DNA of 64,000 nt, from contig NZ_QFBC01000004.1 of NCBI RefSeq assembly GCF_003122325.1, forward strand, positions 186,001-250,000, given 5' to 3'. Under the pieces are notes generated by a model. It was given only the letters and a program-made list of their open reading frames with translations, was not told where the DNA came from and ran no database searches. Source of the stretch: Rhizobium album (GTDB taxonomy: Bacteria; Pseudomonadota; Alphaproteobacteria; Rhizobiales; Rhizobiaceae). Positions 43,928 to 55,273 of the stretch are shown here, piece after piece. The position numbers and the translations under genes are program-made. Position 1 is the stretch's first letter, and each line of letters opens with the position of its first letter.

Positions 43928-46362
43928 AATTCACACTCTCCTGGCTGAAGGATCATCTCGACACCGACGCCACGCTCGACGAGATCTGCACGCGGCTGAC
44001 GGCGATCGGCCTGGAAGTCGAGGATGTCGACGACAAGGCCGTCTACAAGCCCTTCGTCATCGCCCGTGTCCTGGAAGCCGAGCAGCATCCGCAGGCCGAC
44101 CGGCTGAAGGTGCTGAAGGTCGATACCGGCTCCGGCGATCCGGTGCAGGTCGTCTGCGGCGCGCCGAATGCCCGCGCCGGCCTCGTCGGCGCCTTCGTGG
44201 CGCCGGGCACCTATGTGCCGGGTATCGACGTGACGCTCGCCGTCGGCACCATCCGCGGCGTCGAAAGCCGCGGCATGATGTGCTCCGAAAAGGAACTCAA
44301 CATTTCCGACAATCACGACGGCATCATCGACCTGCCGGCGGATGCGCCTGTCGGCACGTCCTTCGCCACTTATGCCGGCCTTGACGATCCGGTCATCGAA
44401 ATCAACCTGACGCCGAACCGGCCGGACTGCACCTCGATCTTCGGCATCGCCCGCGATCTTGCCGCCTCCGGCCTCGGAACGCTGAAAACCCGTCCCGCGC
44501 CGTCTTTCGCCGCGGAAGGCGAAACGACCGTCAAGCTCAGCATCGATCTCGACGACGAGAAGCTGTGCCCCGGTTTCGCCCTGCGGCTGGTGCGCGGCGT
44601 CAAGAACGGCCCGAGCCCGAACTGGATGCAGCAGCGGCTGATCGCCATCGGCCTGCGGCCGATCAATGCGCTGGTCGACATCACCAATTACATGACCTTC
44701 GACCAGGGCCGGCCGATGCACGTCTTCGACGCCGCCAAGGTGAAGGGCAATCTCACCGTCCGCCGCGCCACGGAAGGCGAAACCGTGCTGGCGCTCGACC
44801 AGCGCGAATACAAGCTGTCGCCCGGCAACGTCGTCATCGCCGATGACAACGGCGTCGAATCGATCGGCGGCATCATGGGCGGCGAACATTCCGGCTGCGA
44901 CGACAACACCGTCGACGTGCTGATCGAATCGGCGCTCTGGGACCCGATGAACATCGCCAAGTCGGGCCGCACGCTCGGCATCATCACCGATGCCCGGTAT
45001 CGTTTCGAGCGTGGCGTCGATCCGGAATACATGGTGCCAGGCCTGGAGCGGACCACGGAACTGGTGCTGGAACTCTGCGGCGGAACGGCGGCCAAGGCCG
45101 AAGTCGTCGGTTACAAGGGCCATGTGGCGAAAGTGGTCGAATTCCCGCTCACCGAAGTCAAGCGGCTGACCGGCCTGGAGGTTTCGGCGGAAGAGAGCCT
45201 GGATATCCTGAAACGACTTGGTTTCGGACCGCAGGGAATCGGGGATATTGATTCCGGCGCACGCATTCCGGTCACGGTTCCGTCCTGGCGCCCCGATGTC
45301 GACGGCAAGGCCGACCTCGTCGAGGAAGTGCTGCGCATCCACGGCGTCGACAACATCCGCCCGGCGCCGCTCTCCAACCATGCGGCCGTCAACGGCAAGA
45401 TCCTGACGACGCTGCAGATCCGCACCCGCGCCGCCAAGCGGGCGCTTGCCTCGCGCGGCATGCTGGAAGCGGTCACCTGGTCGTTCATCTCCGAGGAGCA
45501 GGCAAAGCTGTTCGGCGGCGGCAAGCCGACGCTGAAGCTCGCCAATCCGATCGCCGCCGACATGTCCGACATGCGCCCCTCGCTGCTGCCGGGCCTGCTG
45601 TCGGCGGCGCAGCGCAACGCCGACAAGGGTTATGGCGACGTGGCGATCTTCGAAGTCTCGGGCACCTACGAGACGGACGCGCCGGAAGGCCAGCGCCGTG
45701 TTGCCGGCGGCGTGCGCCGCGGCACGGCATCGCTTGTCGGCGCCGGCCGCATGTGGTCGAACACGGCGAAGGGCGGCGGCAAGCCGGTCGATGTCTTCGA
45801 TGCCAAGGCCGACGCGCTCGCCGTGCTGGAGGCCTGCGGCATGCCGATGACCAACGTGCAGATCGAGCAGGGCGGTCCCGACTGGTACCATCCCGGCCGC
45901 TCCGGCACGATCAAGATGGGACCAAAGGTGATCCTCGGTCATTTCGGCGAATTTCATCCGAAGACGCTGGAAGCGCTCGACGTTTCCGGCGCGCTTTGCG
46001 GCTTCGAGGTCTATGTCGATGCCATGCAGGAGCCGAAGAAGAAGGCGACCCGCACCAAACCGGCGCTCGACCTCTCGCCCTTCCAGGCCGTCAAGCGCGA
46101 CTTCGCCTTCGTGGTCGATCGCGGCGTCGAGGCCGGCACCATTCTCAAGGCGGCCTCCAGCGCCGACCGCAAGCTGATTGCCTCGGTCAATGTCTTCGAC
46201 GTCTTCGAAGGCGCCTCGCTCGGTGCCGACAAGAAGTCGATTGCCATCGAAGTGGTGATCCAGCCGGTCGAACGCACGCTGACGGACGAGGATTTCGAAG
46301 CCTTGACCGGCAAGATCGTCGCCAACGTCACGAAATCCACGGGCGGCGTGTTGCGCGCCTGA
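43924..46362 (+). CDS. pheT: Phenylalanyl-tRNA synthetase beta subunit
   Basis: 812 residues, normal for PheT. Domains in order: the EMAP-like tRNA-binding domain (about 40-150, with [16 protein letters not shown] and [15 protein letters not shown]), B3/B4 editing region (about 210-390, [20 protein letters not shown]), B5, the synthetase-like core and the C-terminal anticodon-binding FDX-ACB domain ([18 protein letters not shown]). It overlaps the GFA gene by four bases. Confidence 0.98.
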   Translation: MKFTLSWLKDHLDTDATLDEICTRLTAIGLEVEDVDDKAVYKPFVIARVLEAEQHPQADRLKVLKVDTGSGDPVQVVCGAPNARAGLVGAFVAPGTYVPGIDVTLAVGTIRGVESRGMMCSEKELNISDNHDGIIDLPADAPVGTSFATYAGLDDPVIEINLTPNRPDCTSIFGIARDLAASGLGTLKTRPAPSFAAEGETTVKLSIDLDDEKLCPGFALRLVRGVKNGPSPNWMQQRLIAIGLRPINALVDITNYMTFDQGRPMHVFDAAKVKGNLTVRRATEGETVLALDQREYKLSPGNVVIADDNGVESIGGIMGGEHSGCDDNTVDVLIESALWDPMNIAKSGRTLGIITDARYRFERGVDPEYMVPGLERTTELVLELCGGTAAKAEVVGYKGHVAKVVEFPLTEVKRLTGLEVSAEESLDILKRLGFGPQGIGDIDSGARIPVTVPSWRPDVDGKADLVEEVLRIHGVDNIRPAPLSNHAAVNGKILTTLQIRTRAAKRALASRGMLEAVTWSFISEEQAKLFGGGKPTLKLANPIAADMSDMRPSLLPGLLSAAQRNADKGYGDVAIFEVSGTYETDAPEGQRRVAGGVRRGTASLVGAGRMWSNTAKGGGKPVDVFDAKADALAVLEACGMPMTNVQIEQGGPDWYHPGRSGTIKMGPKVILGHFGEFHPKTLEALDVSGALCGFEVYVDAMQEPKKKATRTKPALDLSPFQAVKRDFAFVVDRGVEAGTILKAASSADRKLIASVNVFDVFEGASLGADKKSIAIEVVIQPVERTLTDEDFEALTGKIVANVTKSTGGVLRA

Positions 46363-46383
46363 GGCGCAAAGCCATCGTCAAAA

Positions 46384-46420
46384 AAGAAGCGTCGCTCCGA
46401 AAGGGCGGCGCTTCTTTCTT
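46384..46420 (+). terminator. Terminator after pheT
   Basis: 12-bp stem AAGAAGCGTCGC with GCGGCGCTTCTT (one G-T pair) around TCCGAAAGG, then TCTT. Confidence 0.8.
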
Positions 46421-46436
46421 TATAGCCGGGAAGGCG

Positions 46437-47186
46437 TCACTCGCCCGCGAGCAATTCCTTTTGTGTTTCAGCGGCTTCCGCCACCTTGATCGTCGCCACC
46501 CAGGCGCGGGCCAGCGCCAGGCCGGCGGCATCGGCGGGAACGCCGCGGGCGACGGCGAGTTCCGGGTGCTGCTCCAGCCAGCCCGGATGCAGCGTCTCCA
46601 TCACCTGCGGCAGTTTCTGCCGCCAGTCGTCGACGACGGTGGTGCTGGCCTCGAAATGGAACTGGGTGCCATAGGCAGCGCGGCCGATGCGGAAGGCCTG
46701 GTTGCTCACCTTGCCGCTGGATGCCAGGTGCACCGCGCCCTCCGGTAGCGTGAAGGTGTCGCTATGCCATTCGAAGATCGGAAAATCTTCGCCGGCGGCC
46801 GAAAGCACCGGGTCGTCCTGCCCGGCCGGCGTCGTGCGGATGTCGTGCCAGCCGAACTCCACCGTCTGGCCGAGAATATTGTCGCCGCCATAACCGCGCG
46901 CCAGGATCTGGCTGCCGAGACAGATGCCGAGCACCGATTTACCGGCATCGCCGAAACCGCGCATCAGCGCGGCGAGCGCCGGCAGATAGGGATGCGTGTG
47001 GTCGTCGATGGCACTCTGCTCGCCGCCGAGCACCACCAGCGCATCGTGATCGTCAAGAGCGGGCAAGGCACCGCCGTTCCAGGGCTGGAAGATCTCGACC
47101 TTCGCGCCGGCTTCCGAAAGCGCGACGCCGACCTGGCCCAGATGAGAAACCACGGTGTTTTCAACCACTGCCACGCGCATGCTCAT
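46437..47186 (-). CDS. Class I glutamine amidotransferase-like protein
   Basis: 249 residues. The class I triad is visible: cysteine in GICLGSQILARGYGG, histidine in GTQFHFEAS with the following glutamate. The front LGGEQSAIDDHTHPYLPAL is typical of GuaA-like stand-alone amidotransferases or gamma-glutamyl hydrolases. The acceptor is unknown. The ATG at 47186 follows AGAGGTGG; an ATG six bases later is possible. DoxX is upstream on the same strand. Confidence 0.88.
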   Translation of the reverse strand: MSMRVAVVENTVVSHLGQVGVALSEAGAKVEIFQPWNGGALPALDDHDALVVLGGEQSAIDDHTHPYLPALAALMRGFGDAGKSVLGICLGSQILARGYGGDNILGQTVEFGWHDIRTTPAGQDDPVLSAAGEDFPIFEWHSDTFTLPEGAVHLASSGKVSNQAFRIGRAAYGTQFHFEASTTVVDDWRQKLPQVMETLHPGWLEQHPELAVARGVPADAAGLALARAWVATIKVAEAAETQKELLAGE

Positions 47187-47303
47187 GCCACCTCTTGCGA
47201 TCTCACTATCCGAATGGCCCTGCTGGCGACGCAGCGGGGCATTGTCGCGGAGGACAAGATCATGTCCGGCAAGGCGGTTCAAGAGCGGCGTCGGGTCATG
47301 GCC

Positions 47304-47744
47304 TCAGAATTGCCGGCCGATCCTGGCATCGACGGAGTGACGATTGGCGCCGCGGAAGGCGAAGAACAGGGTGATCGCCGCCCAGAGGATCGATTTTTCG
47401 GCGCCCATCAGGCCTTCGGCGCGCAGATAACCATGCACGTAGACGGTTACCAGAAGCACGATGGTGGCGGCAACGGCGGCCGGGCGGGTCAGCAGGCCGA
47501 TGGCCAGCAGGATGCCGCCGAAGAACTCGGTGGCGGACAGCAGCGGCGACCAGAAGGCGCCCGGATAGAAGCCCAGTCCCTCGACCATCCCCGTCGCGCC
47601 AAAAGGATTGAGGATCTTGCCGTAACCGTGCACCGCAAAAAGACCGCCCGTCACGACGCGCAGCAGCGTTTCCGTCCAGGGAGTCAGCGCGGCATAGAGC
47701 GGTGCCAGTGCCGGAATGATCGGTTTCGGGCGTTCTTCGGTCAT
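47304..47744 (-). CDS. DoxX-family membrane protein
   Basis: 146 residues with four predicted membrane helices. LLRVVTGGLFAVHGYGKIL and the later GGILLAIGLLTRPAAVAAT are typical DoxX. The family includes quinol-oxidase subunits and redox-linked membrane proteins. The ATG at 47744 has AAGGA at ideal spacing. It diverges from the SelW-like gene and may share a thiol-redox theme, which is speculative. Confidence 0.88.
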   Translation of the reverse strand: MTEERPKPIIPALAPLYAALTPWTETLLRVVTGGLFAVHGYGKILNPFGATGMVEGLGFYPGAFWSPLLSATEFFGGILLAIGLLTRPAAVAATIVLLVTVYVHGYLRAEGLMGAEKSILWAAITLFFAFRGANRHSVDARIGRQF

Positions 47745-47922
47745 TTCCATTCCTTCCGTTCGAATCTGCCCGCATGCTGTGCGAAAACATCGCGGTCCAG
47801 GCAAGCCGGCCCAGGTCAAAACTTGACTGATCGAGTTGAATTTTCTGTGAGGCCGGCGTGAGCAGCCGTTGCCCGGCACGGCGGGCATGCTTAGATGACG
47901 AAAACAGCCGAGGACAGATCCG

Positions 47923-48216
47923 ATGACCGAAAAACCCCGCATCACCATTCTTTACTGCACGCAGTGCAATTGGCTGCTGCGCGCCGGCTGGATGGCGCAG
48001 GAACTGCTGTCAACCTTCGGCGAATCGCTCGGCGAAGTGGCATTGCTGCCGGGCACCGGCGGCAACTTCGAAATCCACGTTAATGATCAGCTCATCTGGG
48101 AACGCAAGCGTGATGGCGGTTTTCCCGGCCCGAAGGAGCTGAAGCAGCGGGTGCGCGATATCATCGAGCCCGGCCGCGATCTCGGCCATACCGACAGGGT
48201 CTCGCACGAAAGCTGA
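47923..48216 (+). CDS. SelT/SelW/SelH (Rdx) family redox protein
   Basis: 97 residues. The thioredoxin-like active site is C12-x-x-C15 (YCTQCNW), where selenocysteine occurs in animal homologues. The following GWMAQELLSTFGESLGEVALLPG is standard for the family. The later GGFPGPKELKQRVRDII is the substrate-facing strand. It is a cytoplasmic glutathione-linked redox protein of unknown partner. Confidence 0.88.
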   Translation: MTEKPRITILYCTQCNWLLRAGWMAQELLSTFGESLGEVALLPGTGGNFEIHVNDQLIWERKRDGGFPGPKELKQRVRDIIEPGRDLGHTDRVSHES

Positions 48217-48274
48217 GGACAGGCCATGCCGCCGGACCGGCGCCGATGCACCGGCCCGGCAGGATGGATGACCG

Positions 48275-48634
48275 TCAGCCCCAGGGCGAGCGGCATACCC
48301 GGTAGGCGCCGCCATAGCTCAGGAACCGGTTGGTGGCCGGATTGTAGGATTGGTAGCGGTTCAGGCACCAGCGGACATGGCGGTTGTAGCCGTGGCGCGG
48401 CCGGTAATAGTCACGGCTGTAATATCGCGGCCGGTGGTAGTGGCGATAGCCGTAATGTGGCCGCCAGACGCGACGGCAACCGTAATAGCCGCAGATGACG
48501 CGGGCTTCGCTGACATCGCTTTGGCGGTCGAGCACCGGGGAAGGCAGGCCCATCGGGGCAGCGCTTGCCGGCAAGGGTAGAAGTGCGGTCAGGCTGACGG
48601 CACAGGCGGTGAGCAACTTGCGGAAGATCGACAT
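48275..48634 (-). CDS. BA14K-family exported protein
   Basis: 119 residues. A Sec signal peptide (LLTACAVSLTALLPLPASA) is followed by a tyrosine/histidine/arginine-rich linker (YGYRHYHRPRYYSRDYYRP) and a C-terminal BA14K domain (WCLNRYQSYNPATNRFLSY). BA14K was first described in Brucella as an immunoreactive protein, and some members bind sugars. The ATG at 48634 has GAGAGG at good spacing. Confidence 0.85.
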   Translation of the reverse strand: MSIFRKLLTACAVSLTALLPLPASAAPMGLPSPVLDRQSDVSEARVICGYYGCRRVWRPHYGYRHYHRPRYYSRDYYRPRHGYNRHVRWCLNRYQSYNPATNRFLSYGGAYRVCRSPWG

Positions 48635-48897
48635 GGTCATAACCTCTCGTTCGTTGGTGGGAAAAGCCCCCTGGCATCCCCTGTGACTGCAACGTTTGCC
48701 GATGCGGTTTTATTTGCCGGGCGAAATCGGGGCAGGCGCACGGCCGTTGGCCGCGATTGATTGTGTGCCCTGGTTGATCCATAAGGAACGCGTGTTTTTC
48801 AGGGCATCTGCCTTCGTTTCGAAGGACCGACCGCCCTGTTTTGTTGATGGATGCAGCTCCTGACGGGCAATCGCAAACGCGCTCCGGGAGCTGTCTT
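48635..48897. other. Divergent intergenic region, 263 nt
   Basis: It holds the promoters of the BA14K and phosphomannomutase genes. I see no strong palindrome or RNA gene in it. Confidence 0.4.
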
Positions 48898-50346
48898 ATG
48901 GGAGTCCGATCCGTGAGCCTGAAATTCGGCACCAGCGGCCTGCGTGGCCTTTCGATTGATCTCAAGGGCCGGGCTTCGGCGCTGTATGCCACGGCCTTCG
49001 CCCGCCACATGCTGGAAAGCGGCCATGCAAAGCCGGGCGACGAAATCCTCGTCGGCCGCGATTTTCGCGATTCCAGCCCAGAGATCGCCGCGATCTGTTT
49101 TGGCGCGCTGGAACGGGCCGGTTTTATGCCGGTCGATTGCGGCACGATCCCGACGCCGGCGCTGGCGCTCTACGGCATCGGCCGCAAGGCGGCGTCGCTG
49201 ATGATCACCGGTTCGCATATTCCCGCCGACCGCAACGGCATCAAGTTCTATCGTCCCGACGGTGAGATCGACAAAAGCGACGAAGCGGCGATCAACGCCC
49301 AGGCCGAGAGCCTGCGCGCCAACATGGGCGCCTTCGACGAAACGCCCGGCAGCGGCCGTGACGCGGCCGCAGACGCGCTGGCTGCCTTCCGGGCGCGGTA
49401 TGCCGCACTGCTGCCGGACGGAGCGCTGTCGGACCTGAAGATCGGCGTCTACCAGCACAGCACGGTTGCCCGCGACCTCTTCGTCGACCTGCTGCAGCAT
49501 TTTGGCGCCGAGGTGGTGGCCCTCCGCCGTTCCGAGACCTTTATTCCGGTCGATACCGAGGCCGTCTCGCCGGACACGGTGGCGCTGCTCAAGGCGTGGG
49601 CCGTCCAGCACCGGCTCGACGCCATCGTCTCGGCCGACGGCGACGGCGACCGGCCGCTGCTTTCCGACGAAACGGGTGAACCGCTGCGCGGGGACCTTCT
49701 CGGCCTGATCACCGCCAATTTCCTCAACGCCGCAGTGGTGGTGACGCCGGTGACCTCCAATTCCGGCATCGAGGCCGCCGGCGCTTTTTCCGTGGTGCGC
49801 ACCAGGGTCGGCTCCCCCTTCGTCATCGCCGGCATGAACGAGGCGCTGGCGGCGGGTAAAAGCGGCGTGATGGGGTTCGAGGCCAATGGCGGCCTGCTGA
49901 CGGCATCGCCGTTCACCGTCAACGGCGTGTCGCTCGCCCCGCTGCCGACCCGCGACAGCGTCCTGCCGGTCCTGGCGGCGCTTTTCGAGGCGAAGAAAGC
50001 GGGCCTGACGCTGTCGGCATTCGCCGGCGGCTACCGCCTTCCCTTCGCCGACGCCGACCGGCTGGAAAATTTCCCCGTCGAAACCAGCGCGGCGCTGATG
50101 GCGCATCTGCGCGGGTCGCAGGCGGCGCTGGCGGCCTTCCTGGCGCCTCTCGGTACGGTGGCGGCCACCAGCGACATCGACGGGCTGCGGGTGACCCTCG
50201 GCGACGGCCGACTCGTTCATCTTCGTCCTTCCGGAAATGCGCCGGAGATGCGGTGCTACGTCGAGGCGGAAACTGTGGATGCAGCAAAATCGCTGTTGCG
50301 TCAGGGGCTTGAGCTGATCCGGGGCTGGTCCGAGAGGGGTGTCTGA
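48898..50346 (+). CDS. Phosphomannomutase/phosphoglucomutase-family enzyme
   Basis: 482 residues of the alpha-D-phosphohexomutase family. The opening SLKFGTSGLRGL is the substrate loop. The phosphoserine loop is ITGSHIPADRNG, where the serine takes the phosphate. The metal loop is DGDGDRPL. The C-terminal phosphate-binding stretch is HLRPSGNAPEMRC. It would convert mannose-6- and mannose-1-phosphate, or glucose phosphates, for polysaccharide synthesis. A GTG at 48913 is an alternative start. Confidence 0.9.
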   Translation: MGVRSVSLKFGTSGLRGLSIDLKGRASALYATAFARHMLESGHAKPGDEILVGRDFRDSSPEIAAICFGALERAGFMPVDCGTIPTPALALYGIGRKAASLMITGSHIPADRNGIKFYRPDGEIDKSDEAAINAQAESLRANMGAFDETPGSGRDAAADALAAFRARYAALLPDGALSDLKIGVYQHSTVARDLFVDLLQHFGAEVVALRRSETFIPVDTEAVSPDTVALLKAWAVQHRLDAIVSADGDGDRPLLSDETGEPLRGDLLGLITANFLNAAVVVTPVTSNSGIEAAGAFSVVRTRVGSPFVIAGMNEALAAGKSGVMGFEANGGLLTASPFTVNGVSLAPLPTRDSVLPVLAALFEAKKAGLTLSAFAGGYRLPFADADRLENFPVETSAALMAHLRGSQAALAAFLAPLGTVAATSDIDGLRVTLGDGRLVHLRPSGNAPEMRCYVEAETVDAAKSLLRQGLELIRGWSERGV

Positions 50347-50377
50347 GAAGTTTTTTCGCCTATGACGCAAAAACTTC
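50347..50377 (+). terminator. Hairpin after the phosphomannomutase gene
   Basis: 9-bp stem GAAGTTTTT with AAAAACTTC, adjacent to the stop codon; the AT-rich stem is weak. Confidence 0.4.
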
Positions 50378-50387
50378 AAAAACCCTG

Positions 50388-50416
50388 TTGACACCGAAGG
50401 GCTACCCCCTTACATC
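50388..50416 (+). promoter_or_regulatory. Promoter for tRNA-Leu
   Basis: TTGACA, 17 nt, TACATC. Transcription would start about four bases before the tRNA 5' end. Confidence 0.65.
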
Positions 50417-50426
50417 GCTCCTCGTC

Positions 50427-50513
50427 GCCCAGATGGCGGAATTGGTAGACGCGCCAGCTTCAGGTGCTGGTACTCGAAAGGGTGTGGAGGTTCGAGTCCT
50501 CTTCTGGGCACCA
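50427..50513 (+). tRNA. tRNA-Leu (anticodon CAG)
   Basis: Acceptor GCCCAGA pairs with TCTGGGC; the anticodon loop TTCAGGT sits between CCAGC and GCTGG, giving CAG; the T-loop is GTTCGAGTC. A long variable arm, as in leucine tRNAs, and an encoded CCA are present. Length 87. Confidence 0.95.
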
Positions 50514-50556
50514 AATTCCCGATTTAGATCGTCCAGTACGACGCTAAATATCGCAT

Positions 50557-50590
50557 AAAGCCCCGGTTTTCCGGGGCTTTTGTGTTTTTG
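50557..50590 (+). terminator. Rho-independent terminator after tRNA-Leu
   Basis: Stem AAAGCCCCGG with CCGGGGCTTT around TTTT, then TGTGTTTTTG. Confidence 0.85.
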
Positions 50591-50637
50591 GCGTTCAGTG
50601 TTGTCCAGTTGTAGCCAGCCGATTTGTTGGTAACTTT

Positions 50638-50659
50638 GTTGGTACATGCTCGTACCAAC
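50638..50659. repeat. Palindrome downstream of tRNA-Leu
   Basis: Perfect 8-bp arms GTTGGTAC and GTACCAAC around ATGCTC, inside an AT-richer stretch without a gene. Possible remnant of an integration site or operator. Confidence 0.4.
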
Positions 50660-50998
50660 GTCGAATTTGAAAAGCCCATGCGGACGCGTCGCACAGCATC
50701 GTGAAATGGAAACCCAACACTGGTGCGGACAAGACCGGCTCCTCCGACCCGTTTGCCGTCCACAACTATCGCTCTCCGGAATTCACAGGCTTGCGCGATA
50801 CCACGAAGCAAACCTGTAGGCTGATCAGACCATTACAACGCGACAAATCGGCCGACGCAAATCGATCCGCGCTTGCTGAGAAAAGTTTCAAGGTCATCGC
50901 TGGAAAAAAGGATGAGCAATCCACGACCAACCTTCAAAAAAACTGGGCAACGTAGAGGTGAATAATATGGGAAATCAATCTGTTACGATTGAAAATGG

Positions 50999-51085
50999 CG
51001 GACAGGGAGGGATTCGAACCCTCGGTACGCTTTCACGTACACACGCGTTCCAGGCGTGCGCCTTAAACCACTCGGCCACCTGTCC
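50999..51085 (-). tRNA. tRNA-Ser (anticodon GGA)
   Basis: On the minus strand: acceptor GGACAGG pairs with CCTGTCC; the anticodon loop CTGGAAC sits between CACGC and GCGTG, giving GGA; the T-loop is GTTCGAATC. The long variable arm is typical of serine tRNAs. CCA is not encoded. Confidence 0.95.
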
Positions 51086-51129
51086 ACTGCTGGCCGTTGC
51101 GTGGAAGCAATCGAACCGAACGGGCGCGG

Positions 51130-51157
51130 TATATAACGAGGATCGTTGCGGGATCAA
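51130..51157 (-). promoter_or_regulatory. Promoter for tRNA-Ser
   Basis: On the minus strand TTGATC (51157-51152), 16 nt, TATATA (51135-51130), 45 nt before the tRNA 5' end. Confidence 0.45.
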
Positions 51158-51307
51158 CCGGAATCTGACGGTTTTTTGCAGATCCTGTAACAAAACTGTT
51201 TTTTCTGCCGCATTGCGCTGAACCGGCGGCGCATCTATCATCCCTCGCCGGATGGATACAGTGCCAATCGGCGGCATGGGACAAGGAAATCCGGGGCAAG
51301 GGATTCG

Positions 51308-51625
51308 ATGCGTTTTCTCTTTCGATTCTTGAGCATGGTTTGTCTGGTGCTGGCCGTCATTGCCGGCACCGTCGATTCGATCCAGTCGGTTTCCGCTTCC
51401 GATGTCGTGCTGACCTCGTTCGGCAGCGCCTGGCTGGACCTCAGCCCCGTGACCCTGATGTATGTCGAAGAAATGGTCGAGCATTACCTGCATCCCTGGG
51501 CCTGGAATCCGGCCTTGAGCTGGGTGCTGTTCCAGCCGACCTTCGTGGTCTTTCTCGTGCTGGCGCTGGCCTTCTGGATGGTCGGCTATCGCAGGGAAAA
51601 TGCCGACGAGGGTTTTGCCGTGTAG
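51308..51625 (+). CDS. Small conserved-looking membrane protein
   Basis: 105 residues with two hydrophobic helices: an N-terminal one ([19 protein letters not shown]) and one near the end ([16 protein letters not shown]). The loop between them carries [20 protein letters not shown] and sits outside the membrane if both helices cross. No named family is recognised. It lies 23 nt before msrA and is probably co-transcribed with it. Confidence 0.7.
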   Translation: MRFLFRFLSMVCLVLAVIAGTVDSIQSVSASDVVLTSFGSAWLDLSPVTLMYVEEMVEHYLHPWAWNPALSWVLFQPTFVVFLVLALAFWMVGYRRENADEGFAV

Positions 51626-51648
51626 CGGCCACAACCGAGGGAGAAGCC

Positions 51649-52314
51649 ATGTTCCTGGTCGAGATGTTCAGCCGCAAGACGACGATGCCGACGGCCGAGA
51701 CAGCCCTTGCCGGCCGCAAGGAGGCGATCGCCACGGCCGAGGCGCATTTCGTCAGCGGGCATCCGCTCAAGGGACCTTATCCGCAAAGAAGCGAAACGAT
51801 CTATCTCGGCATGGGCTGTTTCTGGGGTGCCGAACGGCTTTTTTGGGCCACGCCGGGCGTCCGGGTGACGGCGGCCGGTTATGCCGGTGGCTTCACGCCG
51901 AACCCGACCTACCAGGAAACGATCACGGGGCTCACCGGCCATGCCGAGGTCGTCAAGGTGGTCTACGATCCGACGGTGATCACCGCGGAACGGTTGCTGA
52001 AGATCTTTTTCGAGGCGCACGATCCGACGCAAGGCATGCGCCAGGGAAACGACATCGGCACCACCTACCGCTCGGCGATCTATACGACGACACCGCAACA
52101 GCTGGAAGCCGCCGAACGGATGCGCGGGATTTTCCAGGCGGCGCTCAAGGCTGCAGGCCACACCTCGAAGGTGACGACGGAGATCGCACCATCGGGCGAA
52201 TTCTATTATGCCGAGGATTATCACCAGCAATATCTCGCCCGGAATCCGGCTGGCTATTGCGGCCTGCGCGGCACGGGCGTCGCCTGCCCCGTCCTCGAAC
52301 CAAGCGGCGGATGA
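51649..52314 (+). CDS. msrA: Peptide-methionine (S)-S-oxide reductase
   Basis: 221 residues. The catalytic cysteine is C57 in [13 protein letters not shown]; the resolving cysteines are near the C-terminus in [13 protein letters not shown]. The middle [20 protein letters not shown] is the methionine sulfoxide pocket. It repairs oxidised methionine using thioredoxin. GAGGGAGAAG precedes the ATG. The small membrane protein gene upstream is likely in the same transcript. Confidence 0.95.
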   Translation: MFLVEMFSRKTTMPTAETALAGRKEAIATAEAHFVSGHPLKGPYPQRSETIYLGMGCFWGAERLFWATPGVRVTAAGYAGGFTPNPTYQETITGLTGHAEVVKVVYDPTVITAERLLKIFFEAHDPTQGMRQGNDIGTTYRSAIYTTTPQQLEAAERMRGIFQAALKAAGHTSKVTTEIAPSGEFYYAEDYHQQYLARNPAGYCGLRGTGVACPVLEPSGG

Positions 52315-52538
52315 AAGCGCTTTCGATGGCGAAAAACTGCGCCTTCGGGCACAGTTTCGCTTTTCCCACATTTCTTTACCAAGCGAAAAATTTCTGGTGA
52401 ATTTTTCCCCGAGCCATGCAAGGATGATGACACACCGAGCTTCTAAAAAAAGGGGCCGGCAGTTCCGCAGACAGGCCTGACAACAAGAACGGGCGTGCGG
52501 GAGGACCCAAAAAGATCAATAGCAACAAGGGCTGCACA

Positions 52539-53531
52539 ATGAAAAAATCCCTCTTCGGTCTCCTTGCCTTGGCTGCCATGTCGACAACGGCTCTCGCCGC
52601 CGACATCAAGCCGGCGCTGGTGTATGGCACCGGCGGCAAGTTCGACAAATCGTTCAACGAAGCGGCCTATAACGGCGCCGAAAAGTTCAAGGCGGAAACC
52701 GGCATCGACTATCGCGATTTCGAGCCGACCGGCGATACGCAGGGCGAGCAGGCGATCCGCAACTTCGCAAGCCGCGGCTTCAACCCGGTCGTCGCCGTAT
52801 CCTTCGCCTGGACGTCCGCCATCGAGAAGGTGGCTGCCGAATTCCCCGATACCAAGTTCGTGATCGTCGACTCCGTCGTCGACAAGCCGAACGTCCGCTC
52901 CGTCGTCTACAAGGAAGAAGAGGGTTCCTATCTCGTGGGCGTCGTGGCTGGCCTGGCATCGAAGACCGGCAAGGTCGGCTTCGTCGGCGGCATGGACATT
53001 CCGCTGATCCGCAAGTTCGAATGCGGCTACGAGCAGGGCGCCCGTGCGGCCAACGCCAAGATCGAAGTCTTCCAGAACATGACCGGCACCACGGGTGCGG
53101 CCTGGAACGATCCGGTGCGCGGCGGCGAACTGACCAAGAACCAGATCGACCAGGGTGCGGACGTCATCTACGCGGCAGCCGGCGCCACCGGCCTCGGCGT
53201 GCTGCAGACCGCCGCCGACAACAAGAAGCTGTCGATCGGCGTCGATTCCAACCAGAACCACCTGCATCCGGGTTCGGTCCTGACCTCGATGGTCAAGCGT
53301 GTCGACCTCGCCGTCTACAACGCCTATGCCGACACCAAGGGCGACAATTTCACCGCCGGCGTCCAGGCGCTGGGCGTCAAGGAGGACGGCGTCGGCTGGG
53401 CACTCGACGACAACAACAAGCCGCTGATCACGCCGGAAATCCAGGCTGCGGTCGACAAGGCGAAGGCCGACATCATTGCCGGCACCGTCAAGGTCCACGA
53501 CTACATGAGCGACAATTCCTGCCCGAAGTGA
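52539..53531 (+). CDS. BMP-family nucleoside-binding protein of an ABC importer
   Basis: 330 residues. A Sec signal peptide (SLFGLLALAAMSTTALAA) precedes a BMP/PnrA-like domain: LVYGTGGKFDKSFNEAAYNG and GFVGGMDIPLIRKFECGYEQG are family motifs. No lipobox cysteine is present, so the mature protein is free in the periplasm. It delivers purine or pyrimidine nucleosides to the transporter encoded after it. A terminator hairpin lies between, which would keep this subunit in excess. Confidence 0.93.
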   Translation: MKKSLFGLLALAAMSTTALAADIKPALVYGTGGKFDKSFNEAAYNGAEKFKAETGIDYRDFEPTGDTQGEQAIRNFASRGFNPVVAVSFAWTSAIEKVAAEFPDTKFVIVDSVVDKPNVRSVVYKEEEGSYLVGVVAGLASKTGKVGFVGGMDIPLIRKFECGYEQGARAANAKIEVFQNMTGTTGAAWNDPVRGGELTKNQIDQGADVIYAAAGATGLGVLQTAADNKKLSIGVDSNQNHLHPGSVLTSMVKRVDLAVYNAYADTKGDNFTAGVQALGVKEDGVGWALDDNNKPLITPEIQAAVDKAKADIIAGTVKVHDYMSDNSCPK

Positions 53532-53545
53532 CAGGTTTTTGACGG

Positions 53546-53581
53546 GGCGTGGGGCGGATCGTTTCGCCACACGCCTTTTTT
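53546..53581 (+). terminator. Hairpin between binding-protein and ATPase genes
   Basis: Stem GGCGTGGGGCG with CGCCACACGCC (one mismatch) around 8 nt, followed by six T. Partial readthrough would set the ratio of binding protein to transporter. Confidence 0.75.
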
Positions 53582-53757
53582 GTATGTCCCGGGCTTTCCC
53601 GAGAGGCGGCCGGTCGGCCTTGTGGCTTTACCGGCACGGATTTGGGCAGGGGATGATGTGTCCGGCGCCACGGCAGGCTTGCGGCCCTGCGTGACCGCCG
53701 ACGACGCGTGTTCCGTCTGAAACGCCTTTGGAAGGTCCAGCTCTGGAGCCGCACAAC

Positions 53758-55266
<1,509 letters not shown>

Positions 55267-55273
55267 GGCCCCG

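Larger units (their letters stand above)
50514..50998. other. 485-nt region between two tRNA genes
   Basis: It holds a terminator (50557-50580) and a palindrome (50638-50659). Short frames exist on both strands, including one antisense to tRNA-Leu, but none resembles a known protein. It may be the scar of an integrated element at tRNA-Leu. Confidence 0.4.

Noticed and set aside
43831-45957. 708-codon minus-strand frame opposite pheT
   Set aside because: It lies wholly antisense to a conserved housekeeping gene and resembles no protein.
50402-50647. Minus-strand frame containing QKRTRTSTPFRVPAPEAG
   Set aside because: This is the reverse reading of tRNA-Leu, a well-known spurious protein.
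50701-50955. 84-codon plus-strand frame after tRNA-Leu
   Set aside because: No family likeness, no convincing ribosome site and unlike local codon use.
50958-51221. Plus-strand frame across the tRNA-Ser gene
   Set aside because: It translates the antisense of a tRNA and has no ribosome site.
52315-52538. Possible purine riboswitch before the nucleoside-binding protein gene
   Set aside because: I could not find the paired loops or conserved core of a purine or preQ1 aptamer.
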